Positions 1-11,125 of a DNA stretch of 64,000 nucleotides are shown here, piece after piece. Location of the stretch: positions 29,873 through 93,872 of the forward strand of contig MU401611.1 of NCBI GenBank assembly GCA_022579005.1. The letters run 5' to 3'. A program made the translations under genes and the position numbers. This stretch comes from Poronia punctata. Lineage: Eukaryota; Ascomycota; Sordariomycetes; Xylariales; Xylariaceae. Under the pieces are notes generated by a model that saw nothing but the letters and a program-made list of their open reading frames with translations, made no database searches and was not told where the DNA came from. The first letter of the stretch is position 1, and every line of letters starts with the position of its first letter.

Positions 1-1
1 G

Positions 2-3000
2 AGTAGCTACATGATTGTTGCCCTACTTGCCGTTCTCAAGGCCGGAGGAGCATACGTCCCGATCTCGCCAGATTATCCGCGCAAACGGCAGGAATACATC
101 ATAGAACAATGCAGCACCAAAGTTATGCTCGCGTCAACGTACCAGGCCGGCATCCTCCACGACGTTCTAGGCCTCGATAAGACGCTTGTTTGTGTTGACG
201 AGCATTTCTTCCAATGCCACCCGGTGATCAAGACACTCCGACCTCCAAGCGGCTACATCCCACCCAGCAGCAAGTCTCTCGCCTATGTTCTATACACATC
301 CGGGTCTACCGGCACTCCCAAAGGCGTTGCCATGTCTCATGGTGCGATTGCCATCAGCATGACCAGACATGCAGAGCTCTTTGGACACGCGCTGGAGGGT
401 AGTGTACGTAGTTTGCAATTTTGCGATTACACGTTCGACGTGTCCGTCATGGACATCTTCCCGGCACTGAACTACGGTGGATGCGTATGTGTCCCCTCCG
501 AGGCAGACAGACGCGGCAAAGTCTCCTCCTTCATCCGCAAATCCAAAGCAGAAATTGCCATGCTCACGCCAACCATTGCGGATATGCTGGATCCCGTAGA
601 CGTACCGACTCTTCGCGCCGTCGTTGTCGGCGGTGAGCCGATGACAGAGTCCGTACGGAATAGATGGTTGAATGCTGCTAATAGCCCAGAGCGGGTGCTC
701 TACAATGTATACGGGCCAACGGAAGCCAGCGTCAATGTTGCAGTTTCCCGCATGACTCCAAAAAGCAAAGTCTCCGTCATTGGCACGGCGGTTCTCGGCA
801 GCCAGCTCTGGATCGCAGAACCCGACGACAGCAACAATCTAACCCCTCTGGGCTGCGTTGGGGAACTCATCATCACCGGCCCATGTCTTGCGAATGGGTA
901 TCTGCATGCCCCTGAGCAGACCGCCAGAGCCTTCACAAAAGCGCCCACCTGGCTCCCCACGCGCTTCGGTTCGAGAGCGTACCGGACAGGTGACCTTGCT
1001 CGTTTCGCAGCAGACGGCGAGATCGAAATAGTAGGCCGTATTGATGCACAAGTGAAAATCCATGGTATCCGGATCGAGTTGGGCGAAATCGAAGAGGTTG
1101 CTTGTCGAGTTGAGCATGTGAAATCCGCCGTCGCCCTCGTGTCGAAAACACGTGGCCGTTACCAGCTTTCACTGTTTTATGAAGCTGCTGCTCAGGAGCA
1201 TCATTCAAAGATTCGGGAAGCAATTCATGAGCGGCTGACAGGCTCGCTTCCACCGGCTTTCATCCCGTCTCTGTATATCCCCAGCGCCATTACTTTAACC
1301 AGAACCGGGAAGATTGACCGCAAGGCACTCGCAAGACAACTGGAGGGATACAGCCCCGAAGAGTTGAGCGGCTTTGCAATCAACGCTTCAATCTCGGTGA
1401 AGCGGCCTCTCGAAAGGGAGAAGCAGAAAGAACTGCGGCGTCTTTGGATTCGAGTCTTGCAAGTCCGAGAAGAAGACGTCTGGTTGGATACGAACTTCTT
1501 CTCCATCGGGGGAGACTCGGTGGCCATCATCGGACTGGTCTCGCTGATGCAGCGCGCTGGCTATTCGGTTACATACAAAGACGTCTATGCCCGGCCAATT
1601 CTCGAGACCATGGCCGGGCTGATGCACACAGCCCGTGAAGAACACGACACCTTGGTGGACCCTGACCCGTTCGAGATGCTGGTAGCGGATCCTAAAGACC
1701 GAGACGGGCTCAAGAGCCATCTCGCAAATGCGTTGAACGTTTCAGTTGACCACATCTGCGACGCTTATCCCTGCTCAGCCATGCAGACATCCCTTATTGC
1801 GACATCGTTGCGAAACCCAGAAGCATACTGGTGCACCATCACTTCGGAACTGGGACATGGCATAGACACAGAGCGTCTACGATCATCGTGGGAGACCATC
1901 ATCAGGCAAAATGCCATCCTGCGTACGGTGATCGTCAACTCGGAAGATTTTGGCCACATCCAAGTTGTTCTCGACGCGGATCTGTGGAAAAGCATGGGCG
2001 TCTATGGCCAAGATGCGCAACTTTTCCGTCAACCTCTGTCCAGCTATAGCCTCGGTACGTCACGCACAGGACAAGTCGTCTTCAAGCTGACATTGCACCA
2101 CGCCATCTACGACTTGTGGGTTCAGGAAGCACTCCTCAAGCAACTTGGTCAACTGTGCAATGGAGGACGCGTGGAGAACCGACCGCCTTTCAGTCGCTTC
2201 ATCCGCTTTCAACAACAAGCGAACGACTCTGCGACCTTTTGGAAGAAGGCGATGCAGGGCGCATCCGTTGTAAAGTTCCCCAATTATCGCATCGTACAGG
2301 ATCCGAACGAGGCCTTGATGACCCTGGCCGAGGAGCGCCTGATGACACTACCTCCCATTAGGACCACGTCGCACTCAACCGCAACCATCATACATTGTGC
2401 ATATGCGCTCGTACTCTCCCGATATGCATTCGCGAGGGACGTCTGCTACGCCACCGTCCAATCAGGACGCAATATTCCACTTCGAGATGCTTCTGATATA
2501 GTTGGACCACTCATGACGGTCTCGTTCTTCCGCAGCGACTGTTCGCATAACCGCACAGTAGACGAGATGCTTGAGGAAGCCAGCCGATTCCTTCTCGACG
2601 CGTCCAGTCATCAGCACGCAGCGCATACTGTCGTACCCCAGCTTTTCGGGCAATCTATAGTGGAGATGGGCAACATGCTTGTAGTCCAGCCTCGTGTACG
2701 CGTTCCTGCTTCGAGGTCCAACTTGTTCAATCGGACAAGCACGGAGATGGCACAGCCTGGGCTGGTTCTAACGCAAGCCACGATCGAAGACGAGGGCAGC
2801 GTAAACTTGAGGATACAGTATGCGCCAGAGGCAATGGAGCAGGGCAACGCTCGGCTGTTCTTGAGCCATTTGCAACAAGCCATCACTCAATTGGCTCAGC
2901 CGGGGCCGAGTGCGAAACGGATTCTGGGCGACATTTCCCTGCTTACCGGGGAAGATGAGCAGATTGCCATGCAAAGCTGCGGTATGGCAATACCACCCCC

Positions 3001-6000
3001 AACGCAGACCGTTGTGGATGCGATGTACCGTCTCGCAGAAAAGAATCCAAATGCAGTTGCGGTCAAGGCCCATGATGGCACTTTAACGTACGGCGAGCTA
3101 CGGGATCGAGCAAGCAGACTCGCTGCTCTACTACGGCGCCGATTGATCCCACAAGCAGATGGAGAGGTACGCATTGCAGCTTGTTCGGAAAGGAATACCA
3201 CAGCGGTCGTAATCCAAGCTGCCATCTTCACGATCCGAGGCGCGGCCTTTATTCCTCTGGACCCTACGAGCGCAGTGGAGAGGAACTTTCAGATCCTGGA
3301 AGACTCGGAAGCTGACATTGTGCTTTCCTCGCCGTTCGCAATGGGCGTAGTCGAGCAGATTGCCAGGGGCAGGGAGGTTCTGGAAATAAGCAAACGAATG
3401 TTGGGCGAGCTCCCTGCAGATGAGGGAAGCAACTCGGCTGACGTGAAGCCTCGACCAGATAGTGTCGCGTATATCACTTACACGTCTGGCAGCACAGGTC
3501 GAGCCAAAGGCTGCATCATCGATCACGGGCCCTTGGCAACCACCATCACCAGACTTACCGAGTGGAAGGAGATGGGTTCCAACATCAATACGCTCTGGGC
3601 GTCCACATGGAGCTTTGACTCGCACCTGTCACAGATATGGGAGCCGCTGACCACTGGTGGGATGATCTGCGTACCCTCCGAAACGGAGATGCACGAGAGT
3701 TCCGAGGCCACACTCATGAAATACAACGTCAACCATGCCTTCTTCACGCCAACTCAGGCGAAGATGATCGATTTCGGGAGGGCTCCCTGCGTCCGTTCCA
3801 TAGCGATGGGTGGAGAATGCATAAATTTCAACCTGACGCGGCTCTTTGAGGCGAAAATCCGCATCTTCAACGAATACGGACCGTCGGAGGCAACAGTATG
3901 CGTGACTGGTCACGAACTAACCATTGGCGATCAGGAAAATAACAAGATCGGCCGAGCGCTCTCCGGCAACTGCTGGGCCGTCGAGCCTGATAGGCCATGT
4001 CGTCTGGCGCCGATTGGAACCATAGGAGAACTCGTGGCCGGAGGAACATTAGCTCGGGGGTACCTAAACCGACCGGACTTGACGCGTGAGGCCTTCTTCG
4101 ACAGCCCACCTTGGGCCCAGGCAGTGTGTCCACGACTGTACCGAACAGGCGATTTGGTCTGTCAGAACCTAGACGGCTCATTTCGGTATCTTGGTCGTGC
4201 AGATACCCAGGTGAAGATCAACGGGGTACGAATCGAGGTTGCAGAGGTTGAGAGTCGCATCGTTGAGATAGACCCGACTGTCACTGCAGTCGTCGCAGCC
4301 CTGGGTTCTGGCGACACAGAGGGGTCGAAAACGCTGGTAGCATTTATCGGTCATGGTGACTCCCAAAACCTCTCGGCTCAGACGATGACTGGCGTTTTCC
4401 AGGAGAAATGGGCAAGCATACGTGGAAAGCTAGCGCGGGTGCTCCCAAGAATCATGGTTCCTCGCGTGTGGATTCCACTGGCGAACGTCAGCAGGACGTC
4501 GACTGGGAAGGTCGATCGAAAAACTCTCCAACAAGTTTTTGAGGCCTACAAGAGGTCGTCAGTCGAGGAGGCATCGAGCATGAACGAGGTACTTACGGAT
4601 GCCGAGAAGGTAATGCGAAGCCTCTGGGCTTCGGTGCTGAAATGCGACGAGTCAAAACTTGACAAATCCAGCAATTTCTTCGATCACGGCGACTCGATCA
4701 CGGCAATCGGCCTCGTCGCCGCGGCAAGTAGATCTGGATACCACATGTTTGTGTCTTCTCTGTTCCAGAATTCCAGCCTGTCGGAGATGGCTCGTTTGAT
4801 CAAAGACAGGAACTCTACCGACTCCTTTCTGATATGTCAAGATCCTCCTGCGTTCTCCCTGCTTGGTTTTGATTCACTCAACTTGGCGAAAGAAGATCTA
4901 GGACAAAGCTTGCCTTCTCATATAACAATCGAGAACATTTATCCCGTCACTCCACTGCAGGAAATGGCCATTGTTGCTAACCAGAGATGGCACCGTGCCT
5001 ACTACGCGTGGTTCGTCCTCCATCTGACAGGTACTCTCGACCAATCCAGGCTTCAGGCTGCTTGCAATAAGCTTGTTCAACTACACCCCCTTCTTCGGAC
5101 CGTCTTCTTCCAGAGCGGGACTACCCTTTATCAGGCCCCCCTCCAAGGTGTCACGCCTGATTATCAGAAGATTTCATGGGGTGGCGATAAATCGTGCGTG
5201 CCCGCCCTTCTCAAACGAAGCGCTGGAGAGGAAGGGCAACCTCGCTGCAGCCCGACTCGTTTTCGCTTACTTCAGCACACTCCGACTCATAATTTGTTGG
5301 CTGTCGGGTTGAGCCATGCTCAGTACGATGGAATCTGTCTATCGAATATCCTCGACAACCTGATCTCGATCTACAACGGAAAAGTAGTGTCGCAACCACC
5401 AAGTTTCTCGCGTTTAGTTCAGCTTTTGAATTCGGAAACCCAGGTTGCCGAGGCTCAGGCCTTCTGGCGTAAAAGACTTGGCGGCAGCAGAATGACACAG
5501 CTGGTGGGAGACCTGCAAACCAACCGTCCGCTATTAGACAGCACTGTGACCAAGCACATCGAATTGCCCGCTCTGTCGACGAGGGGGTCACCATTCCATG
5601 CTGCGCTCTGTCTTGCATGGGCAATCACCCTAGGAGCCGCAACCAATGTCTCTGATGTAGTGTTTGGAACCCTTTCGTCGGGCCGCAATGCTTCAATCAA
5701 AGACATTTCGTCCCTTGTCGGACCATGCATCACCACGAGTCCGGTTCGTGTCCAACTGGATGGGCCTTGGTCTTTTAATTCAATCGAAGACGCGTTGACG
5801 GTCGGTCAGGCACTCAAGCAGGTGCATAGTGATTATATCGAAACAATCCCTTACGAGCATCTAGGACTCCGAAAGATAGCCAAGGACTGTACTGACTGGC
5901 CGTCGACAACACGGTTCTCTAGCATGGTCCAGCATCAGAATATCCAGGCTTGGGATCCATATCCAACCAATCCGGCTTCCCCACCAAAACCTGCAGCAGA

Positions 6001-6631
6001 CCGTGGTCTGCAATGGAGAAACCGAGGCTCCATAGCCTATAGGGGCACATGTGATGAGGTGGACCTGTGGGTTTCGAGCGTGCCAATGGGCGATAACGGG
6101 ATGAAATTGAGCATGCTGTTCAGCGAGGAGACATTGCCCAGAGAAGTAGTGCAAATCCTGCTTTCCATCCTCAGCGTGAACCTCGTTTCTGTACTGCAGA
6201 ACGCCCATGGAAACGTTGCAGCCCTGCTCGAGGAGTCCAGAAGACGGCTAGAGGGTATCAGACTTCCAATCGAGCCGTCCAAAGAATCGCAAGGGCCAAC
6301 GCAACATGAGACTGTACCGTTTGTACCTGACGCTCTGTCGAGAACATCTGGCTTGCTTCAGGCCTTATGGTGCCAAGTGCTGGGATCAGCCCCTGAAAAG
6401 CAGTTCGCGTCTTCGGATTCATTTTACGCGCAAGGCGGTGATTCGATGGGCGCGGCGACGCTTGCTGGGCTTGCGCAGGCAAAGGGTTTGCCCTTATGCG
6501 TGCAAGACATGGCTGAATGCGAGGGGTTTGGGGCACAGATCCGAAGGATTGAGCATGGCCGTCGTGGTGCACCAAGGACGAACGAGTTGGAATGGGACAT
6601 GACAGATCGGATGTGGGAAAATGATGGGTAG
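2..6631 (+). CDS. Nonribosomal peptide synthetase, A-T-C-A-T-C-T (GliP-type layout), 5'-truncated by the window edge
   Basis: The reading frame is open to the left edge, so the beginning of the first adenylation domain is missing; the rest is one uninterrupted exon ending in TAG. Residues are counted from the ATG at 11. A1 shows LKAGGAYVPISPDYP near 11-25, the YTSGSTGTPKG loop near 95, YGPTEAS and YRTGDL, and ends at TGKIDRK. T1 has GGDS near 500. C1 has HHAIYD near 697. A2 has YTSGSTGRAKG near 1157, YGPSEA and TGKVDRK. T2 reads DHGDS near 1560, lacking the usual first Gly-Gly. The last C domain has SHAQYD near 1768 with Tyr exactly 14 residues after the Asp; T3 has GGDS near 2143. There is no thioesterase or reductase. 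Known for the family: this order and the SHxxxDx14Y motif mark fungal synthetases that release by cyclisation, including diketopiperazine makers. Inference: a dipeptide cyclised to a diketopiperazine. By-eye specificity residues are DVMMVGVVNK for A1 and DSSFAGEVCK for A2; I cannot assign substrates from them. Confidence 0.95.
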   Translation, partial: SSYMIVALLAVLKAGGAYVPISPDYPRKRQEYIIEQCSTKVMLASTYQAGILHDVLGLDKTLVCVDEHFFQCHPVIKTLRPPSGYIPPSSKSLAYVLYTSGSTGTPKGVAMSHGAIAISMTRHAELFGHALEGSVRSLQFCDYTFDVSVMDIFPALNYGGCVCVPSEADRRGKVSSFIRKSKAEIAMLTPTIADMLDPVDVPTLRAVVVGGEPMTESVRNRWLNAANSPERVLYNVYGPTEASVNVAVSRMTPKSKVSVIGTAVLGSQLWIAEPDDSNNLTPLGCVGELIITGPCLANGYLHAPEQTARAFTKAPTWLPTRFGSRAYRTGDLARFAADGEIEIVGRIDAQVKIHGIRIELGEIEEVACRVEHVKSAVALVSKTRGRYQLSLFYEAAAQEHHSKIREAIHERLTGSLPPAFIPSLYIPSAITLTRTGKIDRKALARQLEGYSPEELSGFAINASISVKRPLEREKQKELRRLWIRVLQVREEDVWLDTNFFSIGGDSVAIIGLVSLMQRAGYSVTYKDVYARPILETMAGLMHTAREEHDTLVDPDPFEMLVADPKDRDGLKSHLANALNVSVDHICDAYPCSAMQTSLIATSLRNPEAYWCTITSELGHGIDTERLRSSWETIIRQNAILRTVIVNSEDFGHIQVVLDADLWKSMGVYGQDAQLFRQPLSSYSLGTSRTGQVVFKLTLHHAIYDLWVQEALLKQLGQLCNGGRVENRPPFSRFIRFQQQANDSATFWKKAMQGASVVKFPNYRIVQDPNEALMTLAEERLMTLPPIRTTSHSTATIIHCAYALVLSRYAFARDVCYATVQSGRNIPLRDASDIVGPLMTVSFFRSDCSHNRTVDEMLEEASRFLLDASSHQHAAHTVVPQLFGQSIVEMGNMLVVQPRVRVPASRSNLFNRTSTEMAQPGLVLTQATIEDEGSVNLRIQYAPEAMEQGNARLFLSHLQQAITQLAQPGPSAKRILGDISLLTGEDEQIAMQSCGMAIPPPTQTVVDAMYRLAEKNPNAVAVKAHDGTLTYGELRDRASRLAALLRRRLIPQADGEVRIAACSERNTTAVVIQAAIFTIRGAAFIPLDPTSAVERNFQILEDSEADIVLSSPFAMGVVEQIARGREVLEISKRMLGELPADEGSNSADVKPRPDSVAYITYTSGSTGRAKGCIIDHGPLATTITRLTEWKEMGSNINTLWASTWSFDSHLSQIWEPLTTGGMICVPSETEMHESSEATLMKYNVNHAFFTPTQAKMIDFGRAPCVRSIAMGGECINFNLTRLFEAKIRIFNEYGPSEATVCVTGHELTIGDQENNKIGRALSGNCWAVEPDRPCRLAPIGTIGELVAGGTLARGYLNRPDLTREAFFDSPPWAQAVCPRLYRTGDLVCQNLDGSFRYLGRADTQVKINGVRIEVAEVESRIVEIDPTVTAVVAALGSGDTEGSKTLVAFIGHGDSQNLSAQTMTGVFQEKWASIRGKLARVLPRIMVPRVWIPLANVSRTSTGKVDRKTLQQVFEAYKRSSVEEASSMNEVLTDAEKVMRSLWASVLKCDESKLDKSSNFFDHGDSITAIGLVAAASRSGYHMFVSSLFQNSSLSEMARLIKDRNSTDSFLICQDPPAFSLLGFDSLNLAKEDLGQSLPSHITIENIYPVTPLQEMAIVANQRWHRAYYAWFVLHLTGTLDQSRLQAACNKLVQLHPLLRTVFFQSGTTLYQAPLQGVTPDYQKISWGGDKSCVPALLKRSAGEEGQPRCSPTRFRLLQHTPTHNLLAVGLSHAQYDGICLSNILDNLISIYNGKVVSQPPSFSRLVQLLNSETQVAEAQAFWRKRLGGSRMTQLVGDLQTNRPLLDSTVTKHIELPALSTRGSPFHAALCLAWAITLGAATNVSDVVFGTLSSGRNASIKDISSLVGPCITTSPVRVQLDGPWSFNSIEDALTVGQALKQVHSDYIETIPYEHLGLRKIAKDCTDWPSTTRFSSMVQHQNIQAWDPYPTNPASPPKPAADRGLQWRNRGSIAYRGTCDEVDLWVSSVPMGDNGMKLSMLFSEETLPREVVQILLSILSVNLVSVLQNAHGNVAALLEESRRRLEGIRLPIEPSKESQGPTQHETVPFVPDALSRTSGLLQALWCQVLGSAPEKQFASSDSFYAQGGDSMGAATLAGLAQAKGLPLCVQDMAECEGFGAQIRRIEHGRRGAPRTNELEWDMTDRMWENDG

Positions 6632-9059
6632 GTGTCAGCAGCAATCGCAGAATGTCGGCCGATAATGCTATGGTAACGCGATGATATCATCAAACATCAC
6701 AGGTTTTACTATGACAAGTCCCAGAATACCTACCTAGGCAGTAATGTAGTGAAGAAACGAACTCGCACAAAATATATGACGTGAGGAAATCTTGAAGTCG
6801 GGAGCTCGCAAGTGGCAGACAGGTGCTCCACGTGTGGTCGGCCATTCAGGTAGGAGTCGAAGGCACCTGCATTGTACTCAGAAGAGCTGTAAAGATGCAA
6901 AGGTGGCATGGGTGAGATGCAAGTCGGGAAGAAACGGCCGTGACTGCAACCGACAAAATGGAAGATAGCGGTGAAGGGCGGAGAGAGCCGAGACTTCAAA
7001 GCTGGTTGTCGAAATAAACGGTGGGCGAGAAACTACCGAGGCAAAACCCTCCTATATGTTGTGCTTGGTTGCAGGTAGTACCTGCCATGATATAGGCAGG
7101 CTCGTTATGCCAGTCTGTTTCACGAGCCCAAGTCTTTGGAAGGCTCGACCACGCTCATTCATGAATCATGACACATCGCAAGCCGTGTGGAAAGAGCAAC
7201 CGGCAACCGAATAACAAGTAATGCGGCCGGGCTGACGACCGCTTTTTGCAACACGCACTGATTACCTACCTCTAGTCCTAAGAACTTACTGGTGCCCTTA
7301 TTTGCGAGGACAACAAGCTCTACCAGTTCGTCGCATGAGTTAAGATCCACGATGAATCAAGACGTGGGTTTACTATTGCTCGTACACGCAAATACCTAGG
7401 TCATGTGTAGGTTGGGAATTTTACCAGCAGCGTATTTGTTACATTTCTCCTACAGCAAGAATATACTTTTGTAACACCAGTTGGAATCCGATCGTCCAAC
7501 CATTATAACCCACTTGTCTACCGTACGAAACGTTACCTGAAAGCCGACCAGCTGTATCATGTCTGTCCTTAGACATAAGACTCTTTCTAGCTCTGATGGT
7601 TTTGAAGCGACATACCTCGTATTTCTGAGATCTACTCTTGAGGCGAGTGTTACACTGCCATTTTCGACGCCAGACATTCAACCCAAGGGATGTCCTTGTA
7701 GGGTACCGGGCTAGCCCGAGCGGACAGAGCGGAGCGGGCCGGATCGCGGGCGCTAGCAAGGTAACCTTAGTGGGGTTTTTTTCCCAGGTACGGGGTCGGC
7801 TCCGTGTCCAGACTCCAGACTTCCCCGCCCAAGGATGCAGACAACCAGCTGCAGTTAGGTACACGTATAAGCCTTTTTACCATAAATTTCTATCCCGTGC
7901 CTCCTTTGTTGAAATCGCTACTACCCGCTGTGTGTTTTCGAAGGCAGGTCGCCGAAGCAGATAGGTAGCAGATGCTGCCCAAACTACGGTTCGCTTCGCT
8001 TCGGTGTAAAAGCAGGTGACAGGGTTGATTATAGCTAAAACATTCGACAGGTCACAGCCCCCACAAGGAAATACTAAGGTACCTACTCGTATATATATAT
8101 CTACACAGTTGTAGCATAACTCGCCTAGACAAACGCGATGAATCAATAGTAATCTACTCAACATCGACGCGATATACAAGACAATTGTAACATGTAGATG
8201 TACAACAATATGCAGGTTGATGTTCACCGACACCAGAATCCGCAGTGTAGCGCGATACCACGCGATTCATGACCTGATACGCTCCGGATGCCTGGTATAA
8301 TAAGACGTGTCGGAAGGGTCGGAATCCTGTTACATATGTTATCATGGGTTGGTAAAGCTGCTATGAAGTTGTCTGCTCGCTATGAGTTCGCCGTGGGCTA
8401 CTTTAGGGTTCAGAACTCGGACCCCCTAGCGATTGGACGCACGCCTTCATAACTGGAGTGGATGCATGCAGAAGCCATCACCCATATTTCAAGGTCCAGG
8501 ATGGTGTCATCTCTGCCTCTTTACTATGTTAGGTAGGTAAGCTTCTATGTGCATCTCTTGTAGCTTAAGTAGAACTTAGGTGCACATCAGAGGTATAGAA
8601 CTCCAACTAGAACTCCAACACTCGGGCTAATACGCAAAGAGGCTGTAAGAGACCATCCGCGAAACACCGCGGCGGCAAGGCCGGTACGCGATCAATGTCA
8701 ACAGCCCCGAGTTCGAATCCTGCGACCCTTCATAACTGATATCGGCATCATGTAGGTAGTTTACTACACGCTTAGTCTTCGTAATTCTTAGTTGCGGCAG
8801 GTTGGAAGGGCATCGATATGGTAGCTTCCCGTCCAAGCTGCCAGGATGTCTTTTCATCGGGCTACTTGGATACGATGCCAGTTATATATCCCTCGTTGAC
8901 ATTCTCCGGCCACGGGGGCTGTTTTCCTGCTTTTATTGGGGTAGTGCATCCCAACAGAAGACGGATGAAGTGTAAAAGTCGGCAGGTTGGAGGTAGATTT
9001 CGGCCTTCTGATACAACTCATGTTGGAATTCTAATATGTCGTCTTAGGTTATGGCTTGT
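6632..9059. other. Intergenic, 2.4 kb, no gene seen
   Basis: This lies between the NRPS stop and the Tsr3 stop. Only short unconvincing open frames occur on both strands. There are scattered TAGGTAGG/GTACCTACC-type words, which recur in intergenic DNA across the window, and a short TA run near 8090-8100. GTTCGAATCC near 8710 resembles a tRNA B box, but no tRNA can be folded around it. Confidence 0.6.
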
Positions 9060-10313
9060 TCACCACCTTTTAGGCGCTGCCGCACCACCCGATGTAAAGG
9101 TGCGAGTGGTTATCGTGGCCTTTGCTCTCTCCCTCTCTAGCTTGGCCAATCCTGTACGGTCCGTTATAGGTGTCGCGTTGATGATATTGTCGAATTCCTC
9201 GTTATCAATGATATCCGAGTCGCCATTGTCCGAGTCGGGTTCTATGTCGGATTCGACTTTGTACTTTTGTGGTTGAGGAGCTGGAATTGCCTGGGGCTTC
9301 GGCTTCTTGTCCGTATCTTCGTCGTTCGCAAAGGGTTTCGACGCTAAAATCTTTCGTCTTATCTCCTCCATTGCTGCTTCCTCGTCCTCGTCCTCGTCCT
9401 CATCATCTGTTATACCGTAGACATCTTTCTTCTTTGGCCTTTCGTTGTGCGCTACGCTCGATTCTTCAGAGGTCTGACCGAGTTTAGGCCATTGGGTAGG
9501 CCTTTTACCCAGATATATTCCATCTAGACTCTCATTGTCTCCCTCTTCGTCGCTTCCTTCCGCATCATCCTCCTCCTCGCCCTCTTCCGAGTCTTCGTCA
9601 GAGTCTGCAACAGCTCTACGGTTGACGTTTCCGCCTTTCCACAGGTCGTCCTCATCACCCATATCCCTGCTATCGGCGTGTTCCCGTTCCAAACGCTCTA
9701 ACCATTCTTTCTCCGTCTGCTTCACGGAAGCCTCGTCGGTGCAGGCGGCGTATTTCTTGAGCAGCTTTGAGTTGATAGCTAAGAATGATTCGCCGTAGTT
9801 GAAGGGTCGCAATACTTGTTCGGCCCAATCTGGATGACCGCAGATGTAGAAGCAGGCAGCCAAAGCTTCAACACAGTTTAGGCGATACGGCTTGCCGTAA
9901 TTCACCGAGTTAGCCGCAACGAGATAGGGCAATAGGCGTTCGCATTTCCCGCCAACTTTATTCCATTGTACTTCTTTCGTTCTCGCCCAGGAACATTCGA
10001 CAACCGCGGCACCGTACTCGTTCAATAGTTCGGAATCGTCTGGTGATAGGGTGTGCTTGCCATTGGGCGTGATGATGACACCGTTGTGGCGCTGGCCGAG
10101 GTGGAGGTCGCGCATCAGACCGAGTCTGATCAACTTTTTACCCGAGCATCGTTTCGGGTCGCAATGGTTCAGGTCCCAACATGCGGCTTTGAATGGGGGT
10201 CTCGAGTCCTCTTCTTGACCCTCGTCCTCGCCACCGCGAGCTGGCCGTGGCCGCGGATTGGACCGTGGACCATGTTTATTTCCACGGAAATTATCTTTCT
10301 TATGACGCACCAT
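9060..10313 (-). CDS. TSR3: 18S rRNA aminocarboxypropyltransferase Tsr3
   Basis: Single exon of 417 aa. The start is the ATG at 10313 (MVRHKKDNFRGNKHG); the frame stays open a further 51 codons upstream, but that stretch looks non-coding. After a basic, Arg/Gly/Pro-rich N-terminus come the family blocks CDPKRCSGKKLIRLG, VECSWART, RLLPYLVAANSVNYG and LNCVEALAACFYICG. The last 190 residues are mostly acidic low-complexity sequence, which makes the protein longer than yeast Tsr3. Known for the family: it transfers the aminocarboxypropyl group of S-adenosylmethionine to N1-methylpseudouridine in helix 31 of 18S rRNA, a late cytoplasmic step of 40S maturation. It is convergent with the NRPS and divergent from the GGA gene, so it looks like the first housekeeping gene beyond the NRPS locus. 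Confidence 0.95.
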   Translation of the reverse strand: MVRHKKDNFRGNKHGPRSNPRPRPARGGEDEGQEEDSRPPFKAACWDLNHCDPKRCSGKKLIRLGLMRDLHLGQRHNGVIITPNGKHTLSPDDSELLNEYGAAVVECSWARTKEVQWNKVGGKCERLLPYLVAANSVNYGKPYRLNCVEALAACFYICGHPDWAEQVLRPFNYGESFLAINSKLLKKYAACTDEASVKQTEKEWLERLEREHADSRDMGDEDDLWKGGNVNRRAVADSDEDSEEGEEEDDAEGSDEEGDNESLDGIYLGKRPTQWPKLGQTSEESSVAHNERPKKKDVYGITDDEDEDEDEEAAMEEIRRKILASKPFANDEDTDKKPKPQAIPAPQPQKYKVESDIEPDSDNGDSDIIDNEEFDNIINATPITDRTGLAKLERERAKATITTRTFTSGGAAAPKRW

Positions 10314-11125
10314 GATGTGCAAATATGTGAATGTAAAGGTAAGAGGGATGGAGATGGTCGGTGGACAGTGGTGAGAGTTACCAAGAGGAGGAGCGGAATT
10401 CTTTTTGTAGATGTAGGTATGCAGTTTAGGCCCAGAACCTTCTGTTACATACGAGTACTCGTACACAGTAGATTATGTGTAAAATTACTATGTATTTGTA
10501 AACACAGGACGGCATCCATGAAAGTCATGACGAGGGGCAGAACTTACGTAGATTAGAAGCATGTGCAATCGATTATAGCGGGGTTGAATAATCTCTTGCG
10601 GAACATGCATAACTCTGTTTATTGGCATAACCTGTTCTGCTGTGAAAGGACTGAAGGTGTATAAAAGCAGTGTGGATTCAGCGGCTTATGTCACCCGGCT
10701 ATGACGGGATCTTCAAGAAGTTCACCAAGTGGGATGCTGTCCCATTTTAGTAGCCAAATTCGTCCCTAGCTCCAATCTAGGCTGCCAGTACCTAAGCCTC
10801 GATGTAGGTATATTGGTATTTACCTAGAATATGTCCCTTACGTCCCTCCTTTCCACGCCCAGCCGGACAACTTGCATCGTCATCTAGATACCTACTTTCC
10901 CAGGCACAAAATTAGAGGGAAAGGAACGAACAGATTATCTAGCAGTCAACTTTAAACCGGCTTGAGAATACAACTGCCATCTCCATGGCTGAAATAGCTT
11001 ACTGACGCCTAAGCGCAAACGCATTGATTTGCCGGTTCATTTGATTCGTCCCTTGATTGCCTCCGCGGTTGCGACATACCGACCACTACCTACCTGTGCT
11101 ATAGGCGACACGGACGACGCGAACG
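10314..11125. promoter_or_regulatory. Divergent promoter region between Tsr3 and GGA genes
   Basis: The 812 bp lie between two divergent start codons, so they must hold both promoters. A TATAAAAG sequence is present at 10660-10667, about 460 bp upstream of the GGA start and 350 bp from the Tsr3 start; whether it is used cannot be told. No convincing gene is seen. Confidence 0.4.

Noticed and set aside
8690..8735. GTTCGAATCC-containing sequence resembling a tRNA T arm
   Set aside because: The T stem does not pair, and no A box or complementary acceptor strand is found upstream.
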